The notes: generated by a model not told the origin, from the sequence alone. A DNA stretch of 64,000 nt from Akanthomyces muscarius (GCF_028009165.1 NW_026611618.1:62001-126000), one strand, 5' to 3'. Shown: positions 10,201 to 22,890, counted from the stretch's first letter. A program made the numbers and translations.

Positions 10201-13200
10201 GCCCGCTGGCAAGCGTCAATACGTCAGACCACCACAGCCCGTGTGGATCGCATCATCCTGCGAGACACCACACCGTCCTCGACTGCTCGCCCATGCCCCT
10301 GGTCAGCAACGCGCCATCGGCGCTCTGGCCGCCCCATGTACAGTAGCAGTACGGCACACGGTACACCCCGAGCTCGTAGCATGCACGGCCTACCATCAGT
10401 GTTCAGAATCTCAGCGCTACCCTGTCCTCCTCAACTATCGCGACGCTTGGGCGGCGATTTGCTGCCGATGCTCCCACGTCTTTCATCGCGGGCATCCTTC
10501 TTCACCCATTTCAACAATGGTGCACGGCATTCAGTGATATTGATAGATACGATGTATCTGCTGTGTTACCTACTAAATGTGGCTTTGCTGATTCCTTCTA
10601 GGATAAACAGGCGTAGTCAACGCTCAGACTGGTAGGAATAACCCTTCTCGCATGGATCCTACCCTATTGAGCTTGCGCAACCACAACTCTCTCGTGCTGG
10701 TAGCCCGTCCTGGGATGTCTCATTCAGCGCTTCGTGGCACAGCACGATCTGCTTATTGTGGCTGATGAAACTTTGACCACGTCCTTTTGTTACTCCTGGC
10801 CGACTATGCTCCTTTTGCTTATGGATAAATGCTGGCTGCGGTCCAGCTTGTTGGCCCAGTTGGCAGAGATGTCACTCGGCCGCCAAACGAGGCGGATTGT
10901 CGTCCAGGTAGAAGACCCCTTTGTGTGTGCTGAACTTTCAAAAAGTGCTCCTAGGCTCTTCGCTCAGTGGACGACAAGTGCGACGGTCACTCAGAAAAGG
11001 AGCCACGCCTCAGCTGGTCTCTATCTATACTGACAACAGGTCAAAAGCCCTGCCTCTTGTCAGCCCGACATGCTATTGGCACTAGCATTTTGTCAGCAGA
11101 TCATGGATGTTCAGTGCGAGTACTCCGTACAGCTAGCAAATCGCAAGCCTCACATATGGCTAAGGATTATTACCTCCGGTCGCATACTGTACCAATACGT
11201 AGTACACTTATGCACATAATGTGGGCATCATCAGCATGTTGCAGAGACATGCAGCGAGGCGCTGTTCATGGGACCTGCAGTAGCTCCTAGCGGGTCGGCT
11301 GCAGCCCTGCCGGTACGAGCACACTTCGAACGCTGAGTGCGTACCTTTGCCAACCTACATAGGTAGGTACGCACCTAGGGTACATAGGTAGGTAGGTACC
11401 TAAGTAGTTATCCATAACTTACCTAGGTACGGATAGGTACTGTGGACGTGGACTTACGGCCAATCCCAGCGGGCGACAGTAGTTGGGCAGTGCTCTGTAC
11501 CACCTAGGTACATAGGTACACAATTCGCTCGACGTGCAAAACATTCAGAAGATGGACAAGAGGCTGGCAACGACAGACACAACTTTGCACCGGACCAGAC
11601 TGCATGACTGCTAACCGACCACGACCACAATCGCTGGACTCGTGCGAACCTCTCGGCTTCCCCTGGCAGCTGGTGGAGCGACCCCAAAGCTTAGCATTCG
11701 AGCCGCAGCGAGACGGACTGATGGCGCGCCTTGGCTGGCGCAACTTGGCGCCGCGCGCTCAAAGTGTACTTACTTGGTTATCTCGATATCTCGCCATTTA
11801 GCCCTGAGCTGCTTTTTGCTGCGTGCTGAGCTGTCTCTTTCTCGCAACGCCACTGCAAGGTGCTGCTGATTACGAGCCAGAATAGCTTCACTGCAAATGC
11901 CAACGCAACTCACCCCATCGACGGATTATTCGCTCGATCGCTAGCATGGTATATTTCGCCGTGCTCGACTGGGCTGTGTTGCACCAGTCTGTTCTGGACC
12001 CGATTGTATCCGGGCGCAAGTTACGTCAGTAGCGATATTCGAGTATTCAGTATTTCACTGCATGACTGTATTCCCTACTGTTTAGACTACTGATACCAGG
12101 AATAAGTCGCAACCCCCCCCCTTCCTTTTGTAGCTCCGTCATCTTGCTCACCAAACCCCACGCACACCGTACACTGACAAACCTCTTTTTTTTTGTTTGA
12201 CGTTTTTGCTCACACCCTTGCCCAAGCATCAAGTCATGCGCCCCCCTCTCTCTGGGGCTGGCTGGCCGTCAACTCGTTACCCCTGACTAGCGATGCTCTG
12301 GGCGGCACCCTGCGTCGTCACCAGCCAACCACAGCCCGCGTCTGAATCCTGGCCCCGCCCGGATGCTTGACCACATGCCGTCTTGTGCCGGAGGGGGAGA
12401 CTAAATGTTGACCTGCACCACTCGTTGCGATGACCGCGGGCGGCTCGTATCATACAAACAGTGCTCAGAGACTAGACTCTGCAACCCTCGACTGACCAAC
12501 ATCGCAGCTGTCAGCCTTTTTTTGCCCAATCATAGTGCTGTCAAGCCTTTCTAGACGTGCAGTCAACAGCGACTTATATCGCAGCCATGCCCGCGCCTCA
12601 TGGGCCTGGTCGATACGGGATGCATGTGCTGCTGCCAGTAGCCAGCTAAGGTTACCCAGTACCCCTGGTCCGAGAGGCCTGTCCATTCATCGGATCGTGT
12701 GCACCCGCCAATATTGACAACTGGTACAAAGCCCGTCAGTCGCTGGCCTGACCTCGCAACACGATTGGTGTTCTAATATGCTCACTCCATTGTAGAAAGC
12801 CTATTAGCCTCTTATGCCCATTCTTTGTGAGAAAAGCCGCCGCTGCGTTATGAACCTCTACAGCTACCAAGTTTCTTGTCAGTTCTCATCGAGAATAGGC
12901 GAGTCTCATCTTTCTGTGGTACACACCCATGGCCAGCGCCCCACGCAGCTTGCTCTCGTCTCTCATATTCGCAGGGCCGTTTTGAGCGATCCCTTCCACG
13001 CCCCTCTTTGACTCTGGCGCGCTGCAGCATGAGTTTGCTTTTCCCTTGACGCTTCTAGCCTTATTGAGGCTCGAACGGGCCTTTGCCCTGTTATTGGCTT
13101 GCCACTAGTTCATAGTGCCCTGTCGTGGTCAGTGGCGGGCACAAAACAAGAAGCAAGGCGTCGAGCATTCGTAGGCCCAGATACCAGAATATCCCGAGTG

Positions 13201-14248
13201 TCCGCGGCTCGTCAGGCAGCTCTCCACGGTGGCGCCGTGGAAGCGTTCTCGAGTCGTGCCGTCCACCCGTCCTTGGACTTGCTTTGCCCTGGACGGCGAG
13301 AGACATGCATAGCAAGTCCTTGGGGGGGCGGTAAGCAGGAAAGATCGCGCGGTGATATACTCACGAACAGATCATTGCTACCAAGTTTGTTGCTCATGTT
13401 GTGGACATAATGAATGCTGTGATTTGGTGCTCCAAAGGTTGGTACAAACAATGGCGCGATCCCTTATTGCAACCCAGTCCTTTGTACTTCTATTCCTTTT
13501 TTCAAAACAAAAGAAAATATTCGTCAACTTCTACTTCCCATTATGCCTATGACTTTGTACTAATGCTTCGGCTTGTATGGTAGCAGCTCCGACCCTGAAA
13601 TGTATCAAGGATGTGCACAGTGGCGGCGGATATCGCCGTGTCCACTCAGGCGCCTAAACCACGGTAATTGTTCATGGAAGCCTTGTAGAAAATGATGGAG
13701 TCAAGCTAAGTAAGACGAAGCGTCTTGCCAGCTTGCTACTACCAGTACATGTGCAGCCTGTATCCATAAATACTCTGTCGATATATAACTATCTCCTCAA
13801 GTTTCCAAATTGACGGGGTGAGCGAGCATAAACTAGGGGACACACTGATCTTGAGCCACGCCACTGCTTTCGACGGGAGAGGAAAATTCTCGAGCTCTTT
13901 TTTCTGCTTCTTACTTAAGTTCTAGTTAGCTTGGAGTCCGCAAAGTCAGATGACTAGCCAACTAGCTAGACTTTTGGTAACAAAGAGCTGGGCTCGGCTT
14001 AGCAAGCGTCGACAGGAGTGTTTATGGGAAGGAAAAGAAGGAGAATTGGGTAGGAATACTGTAACTTTCGTGTCTTTTTCCCCCAGCTGGCTCGGAACGA
14101 GCGTCTACAAGGTGCAAAGCTCCGGCTTGTCTGGCTTGACAGGCGTATTTGGACAAGCAACAGTATTGTCTGTTGTCTCAGGCCCGTGCTTTGTTTTTAT
14201 AGTATTGCAATCGAGTTCGCTTTATTCTTCGCTCTGTTTTTAACACCG
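7227..14248. other. gene-poor 7-kb region upstream of the homeobox gene
   Basis: I see no supported protein gene. Read on the minus strand, about 7550-7770 is pyrimidine-rich, as expected for the leader of the homeobox gene. Base composition is not AT-shifted, so this is not RIP-eroded transposon DNA. Several TACCTAGGTA-type motifs occur (8470-8490, 11340-11450). A 488-codon plus-strand frame at 9169-10635 has an erratic Ser/Arg/Cys/Pro-rich composition, overlapping frames of similar length and no recognisable domain, so I treat it as chance. The right end (about 13,600-14,248) is the 3' flank of the p34 gene. Confidence 0.6.
11340..11450. repeat. dense cluster of TAGGTACC/CCTAGGTA motifs
   Basis: About ten overlapping or adjacent copies of short palindromic units built from TAGGTA, TACCTA and CCTAGG lie within 110 bp. 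The same vocabulary recurs at 8470-8490, 11,505-11,520, 23,296-23,315, 25,692-25,725, 27,738-27,762 and 53,955-54,135, always between genes. Confidence 0.75.
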
Positions 14249-15361
14249 TTATAGCTCCCGCATAACTTCCTCCACAGCCTGGGCGGCCATTTTGCGTCGC
14301 TGCGCCTCGCTCATGGTCTCGCCGGCCTCGCGCGCGGCTTGGAGCTTGCGCATCATGGCCTCCACCTTAGCCACGTCTTCATCCCCAACCTCTTCGTCTC
14401 TGCTATTCTCGTCTTGTCCTTCAGAATCTTGATTGACGAAGATGGCCTTCTTCAAAGTCTCGAGGTCACTTTGTCCGAGTCCGAACCCCATATTTTCGGG
14501 GTCATCAAGCGCCCTGTCTGGCGTCTGTTTGCTGTCGCTGTCTTCGTCGGATGGGAGCCCATCGACGGAGGAGGCTTGGCCCCATTCGTTTGCCTCGAGA
14601 GCCTCTTTTACGCGCGGGATGCCGATTTTCTCTATATCCAGCTCATTAGTCTGATGATTCGGTCTCAGGTGAGAGTTTGTTTAGGAGACATGGTTACCGC
14701 CAAACTGCTGCAGCTTGCTTTCGTCGCCGCCGCCGCCCACCTGCACAAACTCCAGCCCCGCCTCGGCGCACAGCTCATCCCACTCATCCACATCATCCGA
14801 AGAGGAGGCACTCCCTACGCCGACGGCGAGCTTCACGCCGTCCCACGACCAACCCCCGAGACCGTCATGGACGAGCTTGCCAACGTGCTGGATGAGTTCC
14901 CGCTTCACGTCGGGTGAGCCGCCGCTGTCGGGAATGGAAAAGACGAGAACGAGACCGCCAAGGACGGCAAGCACTTCAGAGGCGTCCGGGGAGAGGAACG
15001 ACGATGCCCATGCCGAGGGCGACTCGATGAGGTCTAGCCATATCGGTACCGTGGTGGTGTAGTACTTGGTCTTGAGGGGTAGGTTGTGCGTGATGCCTGC
15101 GAGGGAATCATTTGCGGGTGTGGGCTTGGATCCCGTAATGTCTGCACTGTTAGCATGTATTTCTTTCTTAGGGGTGGGTGGCTGGATCGGGACCGATGGC
15201 TGCAGAGCGAGGAGAAGACTGATATGTGTGTAGGGTAGTGAAGGCTGCCACTATGTAGAGAGGCAGGTAGTGGGCGTTGTACCATGGATGATGCGACTGA
15301 GGTGCTCTTGGTCGGACTGCAAGCTGACTGCAAGGGCCCTTCTTGGATTTTGAATGTCCAT
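14249..15361 (-). CDS. alpha/gamma-adaptin-binding protein p34 (AAGAB/Irc6-like)
   Basis: Three exons, 15361-15283, 15141-14698 and 14631-14249, give 301 residues. The N-terminus (MDIQNPRRALAVSLQS) and the 'LPLKTKYYTTTVPIWLDL' stretch match the small-GTPase-like fold of the p34/Irc6 family. The C-terminus has the helical block GIPRVKEALEANEW, then an acidic linker and a final helix with 'EAMMRKLQAAREAGETMSE'. The family assists adaptor-complex (AP-1/AP-2) assembly in clathrin traffic. Intron 1 (141 bp) uses a GTACAA donor and GTGCAG acceptor. Intron 2 (66 bp) runs from GTAACC to ATATAG and joins Gly to the Glu-Lys-Ile-Gly block; the unspliced frame meets a TAA. The ATG context is ACCATGG. The gene is divergent from nothing nearby and lies downstream of the 426-residue gene on the same strand. 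Confidence 0.85.
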
Positions 15362-15692
15362 GGTCGACATAGGACGCGGTGGAAGGGCTACTGATAAAGT
15401 GAGGTTCGTAATCTCTCGTGGGATGGCTCAAGTGGCAGGATACGGTGGGGTGACATGGTGGGGCAACCGAACGAAACTGATGAAAGCTCTTAACATGCGC
15501 AAGGTCTTAGGTCCTGTCACTAGCAAGGCTGAGATTGATAATTATGATACGAGACCTCAAACTGTACACCTAGTTTAAGATTTTATTCTGTCATGTTTGT
15601 ATAAGAGTAGGAGGGTATAAGCATCCGCTGAGGTGGTTCTTGCGACACACCGATCGATGAGATGGATTCAATCATAGGATCGTTAAGGATCC
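15362..15692. other. intergenic between p34 and the one-TM protein gene
   Basis: About 330 bp serving as p34 upstream region and 3' flank of the next minus-strand gene. AT content rises around 15,530-15,610. No gene seen. Confidence 0.6.
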
Positions 15693-16973
15693 CTAGCATC
15701 TGTTCCTGCCTAGATTCGGGAGTCCGCTGCGCCTGTTGGAGCCTCCTCGTCGATTATCGTCGCCGCCCCAGCCAAAGCTGCGATTGACCACGCCCATGGC
15801 ATCCACGCCCGCCTGCACTACGCCGGCGAAACCTCCACCACTGACCATCGCCTCGGGCATCTCCATCCGCTGAATATCGCCCTGGTCGAGGATACCCTGC
15901 CGCCGCGCCAGGCACGCCGTCTGGATGGTGCGCGCCCACATGTTGTACCACTGGTCCTCGCTGAGGCTCGCGTACCGTCCCGTCTGCTGGTCGCGCAGCG
16001 GCCACGCCACGTACACCGTCTCCCAGCGCTTGGTGCGGAAGAAGAGCCACGGCCACGTCAGGAGAAAGGTGAGTGTCACGTAGCAGAGAATCTCGATCCA
16101 TTTCGTAAGCCGCCATCGGTTCGTCCGGCACTCGTTGTAGATTTCGACTCGGTTGTTATGCACGGGAAACTCGACACACAGGTGACCCTGGTAATTGGTG
16201 GCGCGGATGAGCTTGTACAGCTTCTGCTCGAGGCGCTCAAAGTCCCAGCCCGTCACGCGGCGCTCGAGGGTGAAGCTCTTGAGCCCAGCCGAGCTTGCAC
16301 AGTATCGATGACACCATTCTTCGACGGTAGGTGTCCCGCTCTCGGCTGCCTGGCAGCCGCTACCGCCGAAGCCGGGTGCACGTCTGGCGAGAACGGTGCC
16401 GCGACGCACCTTTTCGAAGTTGCCGACAGTCGTGAGTTGCCGCCAGGAGTCGCCAGTGAGGGGGTTGGTGTATAGCAGGCCCGTGAGCTCGACCTCCACG
16501 TTAAAGTCGACGAACGTCACCTGCTCTTCTTTATCATCGCGGCGGCGGGTCTCCGTGTGCGTGCCCCGGACGTGGCACAGCGGCCGTGGCGGGCTTTCGG
16601 CGAGGATCGTGAGCTGCCGTTGCAGAAATACTGGGTTCGTGTCGAGCCGGCTGTCGAGGAAATACGTTTTGCCGCTCTTGTCGGAGCTGCGGAACGGCGC
16701 GACATCGAGACCAGGCGTGCCGTGCGGGATCAGCGGGTCGGCGGGGGCGACGATGGCGTCGGCGTCGTGGTCGCTGTACAGGGGCGGCAGGTCATCGGCG
16801 GCGGGATGAGGCTGGTCGACGTTGTCGTCGTCGCTGTCGAAGTATTGCTGGCGGTGCGGCGAGTTTGGGTTGGCGCGGTGCATAGAAATGGAGCTGGTGC
16901 CCTCGCCCAGCGGCGTCGTGGATTGGCTGCCATCGTCCGTGTAGGGAGGGGTGAGGTCCGAGGGTTTGCCCAT
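15693..16973 (-). CDS. conserved fungal protein of unknown function with one TM segment
   Basis: A single exon of 426 residues from the ATG at 16973 (MGKPSDLTPPYTDDG). The frame stays open for 77 codons upstream, but this ATG starts the region that looks constrained. Residues 1-90 are disordered and acidic. They are followed by a soluble region with 'VEVELTGLLYTNPLTGDSW', a Cys-rich patch (W-C-HRYC), and a hydrophobic helix at about residues 292-312 followed by basic FFRTKRW. The C-terminal 60 residues are Gly/Arg-rich. I recall similar fungal proteins annotated without evidence as 'ABC transporter protein'; no ATPase motif is present here, so that name should not be used. A membrane-tethered protein with a large cytosolic domain is the most that can be said. 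Confidence 0.8.
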   Translation of the reverse strand: MGKPSDLTPPYTDDGSQSTTPLGEGTSSISMHRANPNSPHRQQYFDSDDDNVDQPHPAADDLPPLYSDHDADAIVAPADPLIPHGTPGLDVAPFRSSDKSGKTYFLDSRLDTNPVFLQRQLTILAESPPRPLCHVRGTHTETRRRDDKEEQVTFVDFNVEVELTGLLYTNPLTGDSWRQLTTVGNFEKVRRGTVLARRAPGFGGSGCQAAESGTPTVEEWCHRYCASSAGLKSFTLERRVTGWDFERLEQKLYKLIRATNYQGHLCVEFPVHNNRVEIYNECRTNRWRLTKWIEILCYVTLTFLLTWPWLFFRTKRWETVYVAWPLRDQQTGRYASLSEDQWYNMWARTIQTACLARRQGILDQGDIQRMEMPEAMVSGGGFAGVVQAGVDAMGVVNRSFGWGGDDNRRGGSNRRSGLPNLGRNRC

Positions 16974-17800
16974 GATGGAAAGTCTCTGATGAGGGAAAGA
17001 AAAGATTATGCCCTCCTGCGCTTGGCTTTGATGAGGCAGAGATGACGATTGATGGAAGAGAAGAGAACAATAATTCACGCAGGTTGATAAGAATTGCACT
17101 GCCTCATCAGGCTGCGGCGGTAAGCAACAGCTGAATCCATTCATGCGCCAGTGGCCGTATAGCGGCTTCCCGTGTATGCATCCTGGCGTTGGAGGCGTTC
17201 GCAATGGGAACTGGCCTCATAACAAACAAACGCCAAAATTCCGCATGCAAAAGGGATCAACAAGAAACTTGACAAACGTAAAAAATATATCGGCGTTCAA
17301 GCGCAATCTTCAATTGTGGTCTCTCTGGCAGCCAGACATGCTCATTACTACAACCATCTACCCAGGTACAGAGCGTCCAGTACCTACCTCGTGACGACCT
17401 GCAGCGTTCGGGTGCACATAGATGCTTCTTTATGCGGCCTGGTTTTTGCTAATCACCATGACTCAACGCTACCCCGCGTACAGGCGCCCATCGTAAAACC
17501 GAGTTGATATGGGACACCACACACCAGTGCCTGTAAAAATGAAGTCGTCAGCGAAGTCAACAGGTGGCCGATATGAGACAATGCAAGGAATGTGCTTTCA
17601 ATCTTTTGCATATATTCATCTAAACTTTTTTTCTCAACGCCAAATATAGAGAGAAATCACAAAGCCACCAGCCCACAGTGATCTGCGTCCGTAATCTAAA
17701 TAGCCGCGCGCCGTACCCAAAATTAGGAGAACATGATGTAAGAAAAAACAAATCGGGACACAATGCAATATACAGAGACAATAAGTACACTGTAAAGACG
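16974..17800. other. intergenic: one-TM gene leader and ABC transporter 3' flank
   Basis: About 830 bp. 16,974-17,200 remains open in the frame of the gene below and is probably leader. 17,520-17,800 is AT-rich and fits the ABC transporter 3' UTR. No gene seen. Confidence 0.6.
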
Positions 17801-20800
17801 TTATATCGCCTCTACATCTACAAGACGACCCTCATCCCACTTCTTTTTGGCCGCCTTTTTCAGAATGTCCAGGTCGCCGCTCGACTCGCACATGCTGTAA
17901 AACTGCGTCTTCTCGTCGCTGATCAGCTCCCATGGGTGCGCGTACTCGACCATTTCGCCCTTGTCCAGAACGAGCACTTTGTCATAGTCGACAATGGTCT
18001 GCAGGCGGTGCGCAATCGTGACGACGGTGCCGCGCATCTCGCGAATCGTCTCTTGAATCTTGGAGTCGGTGTTGTAGTCAATCGATGCTGTGGCCTCATC
18101 CATGACGAGGACCTTGGGCTTCTTGAGCATCGCGCGGGCGAGGCACAGAAGTTGTCGCTGGCCCTGGGACAAGTTGGATCCGGATTCGGCGACTGGCGAG
18201 GAAAGATCTCGGAAAATATTCTTGTTGCTGGTGAGGGTAGACACTGGCGTCGTAGGTGTGCTAGTATCCTCCTCACCAATCAGATGCACGCGACGTAGAG
18301 CCTCGAAGACTTGGCCGTCTGTGTACTGATCAAACGGATCTAGATTGGATCGCAGAGTGCCAGTGAACAGGGTTGGGTCCTGGGGCACGATAGTAATCTT
18401 TTCGCGCAGGTCCTGGAGGCCAATGGCTCCAATGTTGACGCCGTCCACGAGAATCTCGCCCTTGTCTGCTTCGAGAGCACGGAACAGCGCCAGCGTGAGA
18501 GAACTCTTGCCTGCACCAGTACGACCAACAATACCCACTTTTTCCTTGGCGTTGATCTTGAGCGAAATGCCGCGGAGCACGGGTTCCAGGTCAGCTCGAT
18601 ACCGGGTACTGTAATTGACAAATTCCACACTACCCTTCTCCGGCCACGACTCAGCTGGTCGGTTATCCTCAACAATGGCGTCTGCCTCCTGCTCAACATC
18701 CAGGTATTCTTTGATGCGCTCCATGGAGTTCATGTTCTGCTCGTTGGTGCCGTACTGTCGAACCAGCCACAGGACATTGTCAGTAAAGCTCATAGCGTAG
18801 CTGAGCGAGATACCCGCGGAGCCGGCATCAATCTTTCCGATGCTGAGAATGATGAAAACACCAGCAAAGAAGGAGACGCTATTGCCGATAAAGTCGGCAC
18901 GAAACGCAAGCCATCTATTGAGGGCCCAGAGATAGATGAAAGGCCGGTTCGCGGTGTTGACCTTGTCGAGGTTCTCGCGGATGAAGCGGCGCTCGACACC
19001 ATAAGCTCGGATGGTCGTCATGCCACTGAGCGTCTCGCCAAACTGCTGGAAGAGTGGGCTGCGCTGCACGGACTCCAGACGCTTCAGGTCGCGAGAGGCA
19101 CGGAGATAAAAGACGGAGACACCGTAAAAGAGAATAGCGATGAAAACAGCGGCAATCAAGAAGCCAGGCGTAATGGCAGCGATGAGAACGACAGTCACGA
19201 TGAGAGAAAGAGCGCAGGCTAGCACGCCAATAGCCGTGGGGGCAATGTCCTGGTCGACGGCTTCGAGATCCTTGCTGAAGCGGTTGACGATCTGACCGAG
19301 GGGTGTGACGTCAAAAAACTTGAAGCGGGCTCGCATGACGGAACTGAGCAGCGCATTGTGCAGACGACGAGACGCAGTCAGAGAACCAAAGAAGATCCAA
19401 ATGTCGCGGACAAAGGCAGTGAAAGCACCAAGAGCACCGATAAAAGCAAGACCAAAAACGTAGTAAACTGCATCGACATCATGCGCGGGCCGAGCACGAT
19501 CGATTGGCGTCTGGGTAGTGACTGTGTAGGCGCCCGCGTAAGCAGGCGACTGGTCGACCTGCAGATTGCTCAACTTGGCGATGGTGGCCCAGGCTGCCTT
19601 GGGGTGAAATTGGTTGTTGTACGATGCACTGGCCGAGCTAAAAGCAACACCGCGGACGTCTTCTGCGACGTATTGGTTGGCCCAGGCTCGTACCCAGATA
19701 TTGGTAGCGACAGGCGCGAGTTGCTGCAGCTGAAAGACAATGAGAGCAATGATCCAGAACCAATAGGAGCCCATGGAAAAGAGGTAAAGCTTCACCACGG
19801 GCCACTTGATGGCACCAGTAGCCTTGCCCTCGTCCATGGGATCCACCTGGGGTGCCACAGTCTTCTTGACTTTTGGCTTGTGCGGCGCACCATGAGAGCT
19901 TTCCACGACGGTGGTTTCGCCGAAGCTGGAGGCGCGGGAGGGAGCACGAGACGGTAGGGCGGAGCTAGGGCGGGATCTCTGGAGATCCTCGCCCAGCTTG
20001 CCAGCGGCAATCAGTTCGGTAGATGCGCCCTGGGCGCTCACGCGACCATTTTCAAGCACGACTACAAAGTCAGACTGGGGTGCGCAGAGCTGAACGTTGT
20101 GGGTGACGAGAATACAGGTTCGGGTCTCCATGAGAGGGCCTCTAATACAGCGGTGGAAGATCCAGTGAGCCGTGTGGGAGTCAACAGCGGAAAGGCAGTC
20201 GTCCATGAGAATGTGGGCGGAGTCGGAGTAAACGGCACGGGCGAGGGAGATGCGTTGCTTTTGACCCCCAGAAAGAGTGATACCCTTTTCACCAACGAGA
20301 GTCTCGTCGCCATGGTCGAGAATGTCCAAATCACGTTCAAGTGCGCAGGCGACAATGACGTCGTTGTATCGCTTCTCATTGTAAGGGGCGCCGAAGAGAA
20401 TGTTGGTTCTGATGCTGCCATTTAGCAGCCAAGCAGCCTGGGCAACGTAGGCGATAGTCTCGGCGAGGCCAGTTTCGGGATCGGGCCGGACATCGTCGCG
20501 GCTGCGGCCACCAGGGCAAAATACCTTGCCAGAGTACAGAGACATTTCGCCCAGAAGACCCATCAACAGCGACGTTTTGCCAGAGCCGGTCGGGCCGGCA
20601 ATGATGTTGAGCTTGCCAATGAGAAAGTCAATGTTAAGATCCCACAGGCGGAAAGCGCTGGGGCCATCGTCAGTCTTGCTGTTTCTGCTGCTCCAGGAGA
20701 GCGTTGTAGCACGGAAGCCGATGCGCTTAACGCCGTCTTCGTCGATGTTGTCAGAGCCAAGCTGTTCGTACTTTTCAGTCTCCCCCTCTTGCAAAAATTC

Positions 20801-22890
20801 CTCGACACGCTCGACCGAGACCTTGGCTTCCTGGACGTGCGCAAACATGTCACCGAGCATATCCAAGGGGATACGCAAAAGCATAAAGAGTGAAATGGCA
20901 GTAAAGGCGACAGATGGGTAGAGAGGCCTTTTCTCGACGAGCGTAAAGACGACAAACGAGAAGAAGGTGATGAGAACGGGGACCGAGTTCCATATGGCCA
21001 CGGCAACTGACCAGAGTATATAGCGGGAGCGCATCGCCTTCAGTTCATTTTCACGCTTCTCGTCGATGATGGTGCCAAAGCGCTTCTCCCAGGCAAAGTA
21101 CTTGATGATGCGAATGTTCTGCAAAACTTCGTTGGTAATATGAATTCGCTTGTCGGTGGCGGCCATGATGTTTTTGGAGGTGACACTGAAGCCATTGGCG
21201 AGGAGATAGTTGACAGGAACGAGGAAGATCATGACGACGATGCCGGGAATGGCGCTGAGGCCCATGACCTGCCAGAGGAGGAAAACAGATACGGCGAGCT
21301 GAACGGGTGCAGCGCCAACGAGGAAGTGCAGGTACGCGGTGGTTTCGGAGATTTTATAGCTATCGACAGACATGAGGTTAATGATGGTACCCAGGTTGGC
21401 TTGCTCGTCAGCGGCGGCGGCGATCTTGTCTTGCGCCTTGGCGTGGGGATGTTTTTTGCCCTTGAGGCCAAGTGCGCGCTTGATGGTGGAAACAGCGCCC
21501 TTGCTGGCAGGGTCGTCGTCTTCTGGGGAGACTCCTAAAGTCTTATCTGGGCCGGCAGCGGCCTTGCGGCGAAGGGCCTTGGCATATACGTCGCCGATGA
21601 TGATGGCGCGCATGCGAATGCAGATCTTGCGGCCTGTCCAGAGACTAATGTTGTCGCTGATGGAACGGATCGTGTCCAGGATGGGAAGGAGAATGACTAA
21701 GAGCCAGATAACGTTGCGAGGAGCGGCGTCGGGGTTCTCGACGTATTCGAGAATGTACTTGAGCAGCATAGTGGGCGCAAAGGTAAAGACACCAGCCAGG
21801 GCGGCGAGTAGACACTGGCCAATGAGCGGACCCTGGAAGTACTTGAGCAAGTGAACGACGAGGGAGCCGGTCTGCTTGAAGGAGCGGTAGCTGGCAATGA
21901 CATTGGCGGCCTTGTCCTTGGGCAAGAGATTCCAGACGGTGTTCATCTCGAAGGGAGCTATCCAGCCGGCCCAGACAATATCGTCGACCCAAGAAAATGT
22001 GACAATGGAGAAGAGACTGGCGAGGGGCTCGCGGGAAGGCTCTAGGCCATTCTCCCATTCCATCATAACGGTCTTATTGCCCTTGCGGGTGGTGAAAGCC
22101 ATTCCCCAGAGAATGGTTGTCAGAGCGAACTCGGCAATGGCGATGCCCTCGGCGAGCTCGGAGCTCGGGTTGATGATGGCGGAGCGGAAGATGACGAGGG
22201 AGCAAACCCAAGTTATGCCGTAGATGGTGGCAGTATGATTCCAGAGGCGAGGGACTCTCCATTTCGAGCCCCCGAGGAAGAGACGGAGAGAGACGAGGGC
22301 AAGAGTATAGAGCCAGACAACCAAGCTGGCGGTGGCAGCGAGACGGGCGCGTCGGCCGTAGGAACCGGTGCCGGTGACGAGGGCAAGGACGTTGAGAGCG
22401 ATGATGACGACGACGGCGAGAATCTCGACAATGTTGGAGAGCAACTGGCCGTGGGGTTGATCGGCGTGAACAACGGAGCCGCGCGAAAGAGTTTTGGAGA
22501 GGCGGCCGCCGTGAATTTCTACATCTTCTTCGGACTCGGTGTCCGGGTCGGGCGGGAGCGCAGTGTGATCAATGACATGGTCGCCGCTGTCGACAGCGTC
22601 GTAGCCGTGCGCCCTACGGCTCTCAATGATTCGAGCAACATTGAAAGAGATGATGCGCGTAGCAGACAGAGCAACAAGGAGAAGTGGAAGTATGACACGA
22701 AGGTAGCTGAAGAAGCGATTAGCGGTTTTGGCTTGGTTAGTGGCTGCGTTTGCGGATGCCGGCGCCGGCACGGCAGAGAACCAGCCAAGGCATGAACAAG
22801 CAGGAAAAGCAGGACATACTCGACTTGAAAACAGAGACTGAAATCATCTACCCGCCATATCGGCCAGGAGCATTGGGCGAAGCCGGTCAT
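17801..22890 (-). CDS. ABC transporter, ABCC/MRP family (Ybt1/Vmr1-like)
   Basis: Two exons, 22890-22820 and 22706-17801, give 1658 residues. Exon 1 encodes MTGFAQCSWPIWRVDDFSL, a typical start of fungal ABCC proteins. The 113-bp intron (GTATGT, branch GCTAATC, TTCAG) joins it to VDYLRVILPLLL. Order: TMD0, TMD1, NBD1 (Walker A GPTGSGKTS near residue 726, signature LSGGQKQR near 834, Walker B ILMDD), TMD2, NBD2 (Walker A GRTGAGKSS near 1416, signature LSQGQRQ near 1535, Walker B VLVMDEATAS, H-loop IAHR). NBD1 has Asp-Asp instead of Asp-Glu after Walker B, the degenerate site usual in ABCC proteins. The family exports organic anions, glutathione conjugates or drugs, commonly across the vacuolar membrane. 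Substrate is unknown. Confidence 0.95.

Noticed and set aside
9169..10635. 488-codon ATG-initiated plus-strand frame in the gene-poor region
   Set aside because: Composition is erratic, no domain or signal is visible, and long frames overlap it in two other phases and on the other strand. C-rich, stop-poor DNA explains it better than a gene.
15034..15431. Two minus-strand frames over the p34 N-terminus
   Set aside because: Both are in the wrong phase or cross the intron; the correct exon 1 is the 79-nt segment 15361-15283.
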